Below, in pieces: positions 19,801 to 27,153 of a DNA stretch of 29,185 bases. Origin of the DNA: a virus. The DNA is taken from positions 1 to 29,185 of IMG/VR virus record IMGVR_UViG_3300029309_000239; one strand, written 5' to 3'. A program made the translations under genes and the position numbers. The notes under the pieces are model-generated. The model had not been told where the DNA came from. It saw only the letters and a list, made by a program, of their open reading frames with translations, and ran no database searches. Position 1 is the stretch's first letter. Every line of letters starts with the position of its first letter.

Positions 19801-20316
19801 GAACATTGTGCATCTCCACATATGGTAAATGATAGTACAGCAGGAACATACCTTGCTAGTAAATCATCAGCACAGTTTCCAAATGCAGGTACTTCGAAAG
19901 TAGCCATGTTTACATCAACAAATATTTTACTTGATGAATATACTTTGTCTTCTGGTAAAATAGATGTTGGTGATTATAGCGTTGATTATTCTGGTGGTTA
20001 TATTGGGTTTCCATTTACAGCAACAGCAAAAACACAAAGTCTTGATGCTCTTGTACAAGGAGGTCCATTGACTGGAAGACCAAGACGAATTACAAAAGTT
20101 GTTGCTGACTTACAAGATACAAAAAGTGTTGTTATAAATGGAACAAAGATGTTGCCTAAATATGTAAATAATAGTCCAGCGCAAGGAATTATTGCTGTAT
20201 CTGAAAGAAAAGAATTTTTTGTAAGAGGTGTGACCAAAGACCCTAAAGTTGAGATTACACAAGATAAATCTCTTCCTTGTCAGGTTGATGGTATAGTTGT
20301 AGAGGTAGCATTCTGA
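16894..20316 (+). CDS. Tail tubular protein B (gp12-like, nozzle), enlarged
   Basis: An 1140-residue nozzle protein. The N-terminal signature FSFGEVNPSLSSRTDNAVY with YIRPEGGLKKRAGTW is the usual opening of T7 gp12-like proteins, and RGYPQAVTFHEDRLWFAG (near residue 725) and VNAEHCASPHM mark the body. It is about 350 residues longer than T7 gp12 (794). Extra Gly/Thr/Ser-rich beta segments lie near residues 385-480 and 630-710 and look like inserted surface domains. It forms the tail tip and contacts the fibres. The stop overlaps the next start. Confidence 0.92.
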   Translation: MARVRIPLNNFSFGEVNPSLSSRTDNAVYAQSGETVENFYIRPEGGLKKRAGTWLHDAIPHVGVSSSTSHMDVRLEPFAFSDDEQYIIAFDDGGFTPYRVEPNDFDAIDNTFGDSLGVSQLERIRATLQYMNQPNTKARGPSGDNTTSLVKYKITLDPDHAYPTTFNAGSTMPIRRGVNLMCIDQDTSKVFYAANNVFLYDETYTGSITETDVGKTGLDVTVTEIKSGVNAGTSKYNIKFTNNSDICLKPEISGSEISLNPSQSFELFAQSTSNWEVIFREDDVKEIWTAGFGDTDGVLEAFSDPDKLQDNVGTEIGPVTAIRNYTQTVEEVSVSQAVPSSNATYTNFGGVNGLTLVRSATATEIQELFRLQSGSTTKATSIDSIIGIGGRGREENGTITITGTSGTATVSFGTGGTIPYGTGGNTVGNGTFTISTNQDVDIRLRYSRAGVRYRFTNNTGNPVVVEGVTIAIDATADISPTGDFNITHTSTVIGSEYVACPWTSSTLNQFTYTHRGDFMIVCHDSWSPMMIVRTALNRFELRNFSFDQSLDGNRIFQPYYNFQDSSTTLTPSGTTGSVTLTTSVDYFTSQHVGITLLIGQTEALITAFTNAKNVTASLQGNLTFQLDRDALKTANGSSKVEVTHALHGLQAGASIVISDAGGVGGISSGNINGTRTISEVIDENTYKFTAGAAASSTVDGGGSPTISGTASTTNWFEQSYSAYRGYPQAVTFHEDRLWFAGSPSQPLGIWGSRTGLYFNFDIGDGEDDDALDIEANIGTQSQIRHLVSNRDLQIFASSFEFFVPAFTDQAVTPANAKISSQTPFGTGFTKPLPFDGVSIFAQADGKTIRDYVYSDTEGAYVSNPISLLSSHMTTNVYQSAVLKGGLNQSGSYLFLMRSKSDSVDFTNTELLVYYQIRGDRRAGWVRWATDFGYMQSICVLGNRLFVACNRRSDTTKRFVLEEFTNAVNAEHCASPHMVNDSTAGTYLASKSSAQFPNAGTSKVAMFTSTNILLDEYTLSSGKIDVGDYSVDYSGGYIGFPFTATAKTQSLDALVQGGPLTGRPRRITKVVADLQDTKSVVINGTKMLPKYVNNSPAQGIIAVSERKEFFVRGVTKDPKVEITQDKSLPCQVDGIVVEVAF

Positions 20317-20762
20317 TGAGTCCATTTACTCCTTTAATAGTTGCTTCAACTTTTTTGCAAATGCAATCTCAAAGTCAGGCGGCACGAGCAGAAGCATATA
20401 GACAAAAATCTCTTGCCGCTCAATATGAGCAAAATGCTGACTTCCAAAGGTTACAAGGATTACAAGAACATAATGCGCGTGTTGATGCCTTTAATTCCTT
20501 TATAAGACAAGCAAGTGTTGCAAGAGCCGCTAATAATAGAACAACTTCTGATAGAAGTTATAATGCTATTTTAAAAGCTTCTAGAGAAAAGAGTATAGAT
20601 GAATTAAGAAGAGCAAAAACACAAAATTTATTTCAGCAATCTCGTTCTCGTTTTGCATCTGCTGATGCAAGATTTTCTGCTGAATCTGCTTTATATCAAG
20701 GACGCATTGCAGGTTTTCAAACAATGCTAAGTGGCGCAATGAAACTAAGTGATATTGGATAA
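20316..20762 (+). CDS. Internal virion protein, gp14-like
   Basis: A 148-residue protein: a short hydrophobic start (FTPLIVASTFLQM) followed by a long, Ala/Gln/Arg-rich helical body (QSQAARAEAYRQKSLAAQYE). The position directly after tail tubular B and the size and helix content fit T7 gp14 (196), which is ejected first and forms the outer-membrane pore. Sequence similarity alone is weak. Start and stop overlap the neighbours. Confidence 0.75.
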   Translation: MSPFTPLIVASTFLQMQSQSQAARAEAYRQKSLAAQYEQNADFQRLQGLQEHNARVDAFNSFIRQASVARAANNRTTSDRSYNAILKASREKSIDELRRAKTQNLFQQSRSRFASADARFSAESALYQGRIAGFQTMLSGAMKLSDIG

Positions 20763-22957
20763 TGGCTGAGATAAAAGTATATAATCCCCAATCTGTATTT
20801 AATAAACCAATTGGTGTTGTAACTCCTTCAACAGCAGGTGTGCAATCTGCACAGGCTACTGCACAACTATTTGGTAATTTAACAAACCTATTCTATGACC
20901 GAGCAGTAGAATCTGAAGAAAAAAAAGGCACACAGTTTGCTGAGAACGTACGCACCTTAGATAAAGACCAAAATGTAACAATACAAAAAGTACCTAATTC
21001 TTTTTCTAAAATAGCAACAGAAACAGCAGAGCCTTTATTACGAAAAAGATTTACGATTGCTATAGGTGAAAGCCTTAAAAGAAAAGCACAAAGTATAAGA
21101 AGAAGTGGAATAGAAGACCCAGAAGAATTTAAAAAATTAATGGGTAATTATATTGACCAGCAAGCTAAATTAAATCCAGAATATTTAGGTGTTATTCAAG
21201 ATTTGGGAGGCTCACTTCAAGAAGATAATTATAATGATTTATTTATTAAAGAATTAAATAAGCAAGAAGATAGAGATTTTAATTTTGAAATAACAAATCT
21301 TGATAATAATATTGGTGAATTAAGTGCTGATATTATTGCGGCAAATGAAGCAAATATTGCTACAATTATTGCAGGTCAAACAACGATTGAAGAAAATATT
21401 TATGCAATAGCTGAAGAATATCCAGAAAAAATACCTTCGACATTTGTAATTACTCAATTAAGTAAATTAGAATTAGAAGTTAATTCTGCATTAGTAGATA
21501 GGTTTGTATCAAGAGGAAATAATGTTTTACAAGAGCTATCACCTGCTAGATTTGCAGAACAAAAACTAAGTCTTTTAAATTATATGAATTTAGCTTTGCG
21601 TAATGGTTCTGTATCTCAAACACCCATACCAGAGAATATTAAATCAACATTAGCTAAAATAGGTTTTAATGATTCGTTTGTAGATAGAAATAATATTTCA
21701 AGAACAAATGCAGATGCCATAGCATCAAAACTTGCAGTTGACCAAGGAACATTATCTGAAGAATTAAGTGCAAATTCAAGCAAAATTCTTTTTCAAGAAC
21801 AAACAAACTATATGAAGGCTGGGGGTTCGTTGAATGCAGGTGATGCAAAAGATTATTTAGAGCATGTTAATATACAATCTTCATTTGATATTACATCAAA
21901 CATGGCTCTACATTTTCCATTTAACCCAGATACAAATAATCTAAGCTTAACTGATTCTGCTGTAGGTTTATTAATTAGAAGTAATAGTCAATTACCATCT
22001 CAGATATCTAATGTATTTACACCAGAAGGCATTGCAGATATTGCAGTTAACAGCCCAGAGTATTTAAATATTGCTCTTGATATTTACAATCAAGCAACAA
22101 GAACATTTATAAGAGACGATACAGGAAACCTTGTGCAAATAACTCAATCAAGGGGTCTTTCTCAAAAGAATCATACATTTATGAGAACTCTAGATGCGTA
22201 TAAAGGTTCTATAAAACCTGAGACATTACCTCAGTTTTTAGAAAGCCTTACTAAGTTTGAAAACATGACAGCTGTAGAGAAGTCAGACAGATTAAAATCT
22301 GCATTGAATGTTCCAGAAAATGCAAGAGCTACATATGAATATGAGAATTTTTTGAAGAAAGCTTTAGATAATGATGCAAGTGCTGAAGAAAGAGAATACT
22401 TTAGATTATTTGCAGATGAGCTTCTTATTATACATGGTCGAGACAAAGCTGAAGAAATTTTAAAAGCAAATAAAAAGCTATTTGTAAATTCCAAATATAT
22501 GGCAGGTCGTTCACGCTTTGCACCAGAGCGTAATTTCCTATCAGATGAATTACAAACATTAGATAAAGAAATTAATTCTGTTCTAAATAAAATAAATATT
22601 GAAGATAAAAAAATAGGAGAAGATGTTTTTCTTGTTGCTGATGAAGCAATGGGAGATATTTTTCCTCGTTATTTTCTTACTGATAAAAATGGCAGAGCTT
22701 TATTATATGAAGATGGTCAGTATGCAATGATTTCAACAGATGTAATTCTAAAAGAAAGAATGAGGGAAAAAAATCAAAAACAGCTTGAACTTATAGAAGA
22801 AGCTAAAAAAGCAAGAGATTTATATATGGCTGGACCTCAAGCTATTTTAGAAGAAGCTCAAGAACGTAAGGATATGGAAATAATTATACCTTCTGCTACT
22901 AAAGCGCTTACACCTGCACAACAAGAAATGTTTGAAAAACGTCAGAGCGAGTATTAA
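20762..22957 (+). CDS. Internal virion protein, gp15-like
   Basis: A 731-residue, mostly helical, charged protein, close in size to T7 gp15 (747), which forms the periplasmic tunnel during DNA ejection. It starts IKVYNPQSVFNKPIGVVTPS, followed by SAQATAQLFGNLTN; the body is rich in Glu, Lys and Asn, with a Gln/Glu/Lys-rich C-terminal coiled segment (KNQKQLELIEEAKKARDLYM). Its place between gp14-like and gp16-like genes supports the role. No catalytic motif is visible. Confidence 0.85.
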   Translation: MAEIKVYNPQSVFNKPIGVVTPSTAGVQSAQATAQLFGNLTNLFYDRAVESEEKKGTQFAENVRTLDKDQNVTIQKVPNSFSKIATETAEPLLRKRFTIAIGESLKRKAQSIRRSGIEDPEEFKKLMGNYIDQQAKLNPEYLGVIQDLGGSLQEDNYNDLFIKELNKQEDRDFNFEITNLDNNIGELSADIIAANEANIATIIAGQTTIEENIYAIAEEYPEKIPSTFVITQLSKLELEVNSALVDRFVSRGNNVLQELSPARFAEQKLSLLNYMNLALRNGSVSQTPIPENIKSTLAKIGFNDSFVDRNNISRTNADAIASKLAVDQGTLSEELSANSSKILFQEQTNYMKAGGSLNAGDAKDYLEHVNIQSSFDITSNMALHFPFNPDTNNLSLTDSAVGLLIRSNSQLPSQISNVFTPEGIADIAVNSPEYLNIALDIYNQATRTFIRDDTGNLVQITQSRGLSQKNHTFMRTLDAYKGSIKPETLPQFLESLTKFENMTAVEKSDRLKSALNVPENARATYEYENFLKKALDNDASAEEREYFRLFADELLIIHGRDKAEEILKANKKLFVNSKYMAGRSRFAPERNFLSDELQTLDKEINSVLNKINIEDKKIGEDVFLVADEAMGDIFPRYFLTDKNGRALLYEDGQYAMISTDVILKERMREKNQKQLELIEEAKKARDLYMAGPQAILEEAQERKDMEIIIPSATKALTPAQQEMFEKRQSEY

Positions 22958-25900
22958 TGTCTTCAAGAGCAATCGATATATTCCTAGGAAGATTACCAGA
23001 ATATGAAGGTACGTTTTACCATAAAGATATAACAGGAATTGAAACTGCACCTTTGGGTATTGTTATTGGCAATCGTCAAAATCAATCTATTGCAAAATTA
23101 ATTGGTGTTACATTAGATAAAAATACATCTGTGAATGACGCTGAAAAAATAGCAAGAGTAAGAGCAGAACAAGACTTTACAAATTTAACTAAATCTATTG
23201 GAGATAATTTTACACAATTAAAACCAGAGTATCAGGCTATTGTTCTTGATGCTAAGTTTAATACTGGTGTTAATTATTCTGGTCTTGCTAAAAACTTAAA
23301 TACTTTTCAAAGCTTTCCAACCTCAGATAATAGAACTGCTGTTATAAACGAATCTAGAAGAGTTGTTGACGGAAAACCTGTTAGAGGCTTAGACAATAGA
23401 GTTTTTAAAGTCTTATTTGATTCTGGTGTTGTATCATCTTTAGATGAAGTTAAACCTAAACTAACACTTGCTAATACAACTGACAGACAGCCTAGAGCTA
23501 TTGATATAGCTAAACAGGCTAGAGATGATACACTTGAAAGTTTAACATTCGCAGAATCTGCAACAGGTACAGTAAGACCACCAGTACCAGAAACAATGAA
23601 ACCTGTTGGTGATCCTAAATTTGTTGGCACATCAGAAGCGCAACCAGAAATTATAACTGAAAGAAAACAACAAACAAGACCACCTTTACCAGATGCGCCA
23701 ATGCCAGTTGGTAGTATGCGTTTTACTGGTACATCAGAAGCTGACCCAAGTTTTGTTCCAGATATTATAAATAAACCTGTGCAAGCAGAGACTAACCTAG
23801 ATATATTATCGAATCGTGTAACTCAAGAACCTGTAGTTACAAAACCTGTACCTGTGATTGAGAACAATCCACAGATAAAAAATAATATTCAAAATACAAA
23901 AGTAAAAAAACCACCAGTTACATATAACTATGGCAGAGATGAGTTATTTATAACTGTTCCAAATGATATGATGATGAATCCAGAACAATCTTGGGTTGAT
24001 GGATTTAAAGCATCTGTTGCTGAAATAAACATGCCTTTATTAGAAACTTTGCAAGAGCATCGTTTGTTTGGCGATTCAGAAATAGATGTTAAATATGATG
24101 TTGTGCAAGACATAATTGATGATGGATTACTGCCTTACTATCCAGATTTAATTCATGCAAAAACGCCTATGCATTATGACTTTCTAAAAAAGAGAGTACG
24201 TAAAGCATTAGATAGAGATTTAACAGCAGGTAATGCGCCTTTAACAGCGCAGTTAGCGGCAGGTATTTTAGGCGATCCATTATTTCTAACAACGTTTATT
24301 CCTATTATTGGCAATATAAAACTGGGTACAACTATAAGTAAATCAGCTTTAAAGTTTGGTGCAATAGGCGCAGGGTTTGGTGTAGCCTCTGAATTACGAA
24401 GAGCACCTTTTGCTGTTGCTGAAGCAGAAAATGAATCTGCTTTTAATGTAGCGGCTACAACAGCTCTATCAGCCCTTACAGGCGGTGTTGTTAAACTTGG
24501 TGCTGATAACTTGCTACCTTTTGCTAAAGCGTCTTCTAGGAAGGCTATAGGCTTTGTAAAGGGTGATGTAGATTATGTTAAACAAACAGGTGGTGACTTC
24601 GACCCTGTGTTTGGAAATCCACTAGCATCACCTGCTTATAGAGTAATGAATGACCCTGATGCATCACCAGTTGTTAAAAAGATATTAGCTGGTATGACCT
24701 ATAATTCTTCTATTCCATTGCAAGGACAAAGAACACAATCATTAGGGCAATCTGTCTCACAAAGAGCGGCAATCTATCGTGGTCTTGCAAGAAAACATGA
24801 AGAAAGAATGCGTGACTTACATGCTCAAGCAACTAAAGGAAATGCAAAAGCAACACAAATATTTGGAGCTTATGTTGCTAAACCTTTTAGCAGAGAGTTC
24901 GATGAGTTTTATAAAGAAACAGTAAAAAAATATATTCTTACTTCCCACCCAACAAAAGGTAAAAGAATATTAGCTGAAGCATCTGATACTGAAAAACAGG
25001 CATTTGTAGAAATAAAAAGTTTTTTTGATGATATGGATATCAATGCAAGAGATGTAAAGCTGGAAGGTTTTTTAAATGATGCTGATATAAAAAGCCAGAT
25101 TGTTGCATTAGAAAATCAAATCGCTGCAAAGTCTGAACAACTTGCAAGCCTCGAAGCAACTGAAAGAAAAACTCAAGGACTTACATCTAAGCAACGTAAG
25201 TTTGAAAGTGACCTTGATTTAGAAATAAATAAGCTCAGAGATAGAATAGAAGATTTAAGATTTATGTTAGATAGTCCTACTCGTAAGTCTTATATGTTTC
25301 CAATATTTTATAATAAAATTCTTCTCAAAGATAATAGTCAAAGAGAAGAATTAACAAAAATATTTGAACAACATTACCAACAACAAGGCGCAAAGAATCC
25401 AAGAGAAACAGCAGAAACAACATTATCTAGAATAATGGAAGAGGATGCAGAAGAACTTGGTATCTCTAGAGGTGGTAAACAAGGTCGTGTAAAACATATG
25501 ATGCATCGTAAAACAGATGTAGATGAGTGGATGGTATCTGACTATATGGATTTAAGTATAGAAACTATTTACACATATGCTGAACGTATGGGTTTGCGTA
25601 TAGAATTTAAAAGAAAGTTTGGCTCTAATTCAATAGATGATTTGCTTGATACAGTTGAGTTAGAAGGACGTAAAGCAAAACTTTCAGATAAAAAAATATC
25701 TAAACATAAACAAGCTGTTGCAGGTGAGTATGACAGGTTGATGGGTTCTATTATTAGAAACCCAGATAGATTAGATAATCAAATTGTTCAAGTAGCAAAG
25801 TCATGGACAGGCTGGGTTTATCTTCCATTATCAGGTGTAGCGGCTATGACAGACCATGCCAATATGGTTTTTGCTCATGGTACACAAAAGTATTTAGAAG

Positions 25901-27111
25901 CTGGTCTTACAGCTATGACAGATGCTAACTTTAGTAATTTATCGAAAGCTAATATGCGAGGTATTGGTGAAGGTCTTGATGTTGCTAAAAACTTTGCAGT
26001 CAGAAAAATGCTGAACGATTCTCTTAGAAGGTATCAGCCAAATAAACTAGAAAGATTTCAACAAGCAGGTAATCAGTTTTTTTATACAGTTAATGGTCTT
26101 GGTCCTATGACTGTGTATGCTAAGTTTTTAGACCATATGCTTATCAATGATAAGTTTATAAAGTCTGCAAGAAGATTAAGAGATGGTACAATAGATAAAT
26201 TTGATAGAGAATATCTTTATCGATATGGAATAAGTGATGAATTAGCAAGATACCTTGCAGATGTACCAACACAAAAAAGTTCTACTTCTAGTCTTGAATT
26301 AGCTAATACAGATGACTGGGCTATTAATACACCTCAACAAAGAGAGTTTTTAAAACAATATCAATCTGCTACTGCGGCTCATGCTAACAATACTATTGTT
26401 TATGGTCAGGCATTTGATAAACCTTTAATAGCAGATGGCGTAACATACATAAAAGACAATCCATTCTTTGCATCTATGAGAGCTATCTATCCAAGGTTAT
26501 TTGCAATAGATGAGAAGGTTTCTTCTGGTAGTGTAAAAATGGTACGTGTTGAAAGTCAGCTTATGACTGTACCATTTACATTTATGAATTTTGCATTTGG
26601 TGCAAACAATAAAATACTTGGTGCAATAAGAGATCCTAATAGAAAATTTAGATTGCAAGGAGCATTGGCAATATTAGGACTTGCCTATCTATCACTTGAA
26701 ATTAGAGAAAAACTTAAAGGTAATAAAAGTTTCCTTGGTAAACCATATAGAACAACTCTTGATGAAACAGCACGTATTATAGACTTTTCTGGTTTGTTAG
26801 GTGTGTATTCTGAGCTTGGTTATATGGGCTTATCTATGGCGGCAAACTTTGGTGCTGACCCAGAGTTCTTACCTTTATCACCAAAGTATTTAAATCCTGA
26901 TGAAGACCAAAGAATGGCTGATGGTTTAACAGAGCCTTTTGGTGCGCCAACAGGTCTAGCTTTATCTTACTATAGAGCTATGAGTGCTTATCTTAGTGGC
27001 GATATAGAAGAAGGTAATGAAGAATTATTTTATAGTATGCCATTTATAGGTCATCCTCTTGTAAGAGGTGATGTTAAAGACATGATGGTTGGTGAGAGAT
27101 ATAGATATTAA
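22957..27111 (+). CDS. Internal virion protein, gp16-like, with lysozyme-like N-terminus
   Basis: A 1384-residue protein similar in size to T7 gp16 (1318), the core protein that crosses the inner membrane at ejection. Residues 1-165 look like a GH24 (T4-type) lysozyme: E15, D24 and T30 have the spacing of the T4 lysozyme triad, followed by AIVLDAKFNTGVN and a GLDNRVFKVLF end. A Pro-rich linker (about 190-320, PPVPETMKPVGDP repeated as PPLPDAPMPVGSM) follows. A hydrophobic stretch near 425-480 (GILGDPLFLTTFIPIIGNI) may insert in the membrane, and a coiled coil lies near 715-775. T7 gp16 has a different, SLT-type enzyme at this place. Confidence 0.88.
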   Translation: MSSRAIDIFLGRLPEYEGTFYHKDITGIETAPLGIVIGNRQNQSIAKLIGVTLDKNTSVNDAEKIARVRAEQDFTNLTKSIGDNFTQLKPEYQAIVLDAKFNTGVNYSGLAKNLNTFQSFPTSDNRTAVINESRRVVDGKPVRGLDNRVFKVLFDSGVVSSLDEVKPKLTLANTTDRQPRAIDIAKQARDDTLESLTFAESATGTVRPPVPETMKPVGDPKFVGTSEAQPEIITERKQQTRPPLPDAPMPVGSMRFTGTSEADPSFVPDIINKPVQAETNLDILSNRVTQEPVVTKPVPVIENNPQIKNNIQNTKVKKPPVTYNYGRDELFITVPNDMMMNPEQSWVDGFKASVAEINMPLLETLQEHRLFGDSEIDVKYDVVQDIIDDGLLPYYPDLIHAKTPMHYDFLKKRVRKALDRDLTAGNAPLTAQLAAGILGDPLFLTTFIPIIGNIKLGTTISKSALKFGAIGAGFGVASELRRAPFAVAEAENESAFNVAATTALSALTGGVVKLGADNLLPFAKASSRKAIGFVKGDVDYVKQTGGDFDPVFGNPLASPAYRVMNDPDASPVVKKILAGMTYNSSIPLQGQRTQSLGQSVSQRAAIYRGLARKHEERMRDLHAQATKGNAKATQIFGAYVAKPFSREFDEFYKETVKKYILTSHPTKGKRILAEASDTEKQAFVEIKSFFDDMDINARDVKLEGFLNDADIKSQIVALENQIAAKSEQLASLEATERKTQGLTSKQRKFESDLDLEINKLRDRIEDLRFMLDSPTRKSYMFPIFYNKILLKDNSQREELTKIFEQHYQQQGAKNPRETAETTLSRIMEEDAEELGISRGGKQGRVKHMMHRKTDVDEWMVSDYMDLSIETIYTYAERMGLRIEFKRKFGSNSIDDLLDTVELEGRKAKLSDKKISKHKQAVAGEYDRLMGSIIRNPDRLDNQIVQVAKSWTGWVYLPLSGVAAMTDHANMVFAHGTQKYLEAGLTAMTDANFSNLSKANMRGIGEGLDVAKNFAVRKMLNDSLRRYQPNKLERFQQAGNQFFYTVNGLGPMTVYAKFLDHMLINDKFIKSARRLRDGTIDKFDREYLYRYGISDELARYLADVPTQKSSTSSLELANTDDWAINTPQQREFLKQYQSATAAHANNTIVYGQAFDKPLIADGVTYIKDNPFFASMRAIYPRLFAIDEKVSSGSVKMVRVESQLMTVPFTFMNFAFGANNKILGAIRDPNRKFRLQGALAILGLAYLSLEIREKLKGNKSFLGKPYRTTLDETARIIDFSGLLGVYSELGYMGLSMAANFGADPEFLPLSPKYLNPDEDQRMADGLTEPFGAPTGLALSYYRAMSAYLSGDIEEGNEELFYSMPFIGHPLVRGDVKDMMVGERYRY

Positions 27112-27153
27112 ATGTACATTGAGTATTTGTTTTATACATGATAGGAAAATTAT

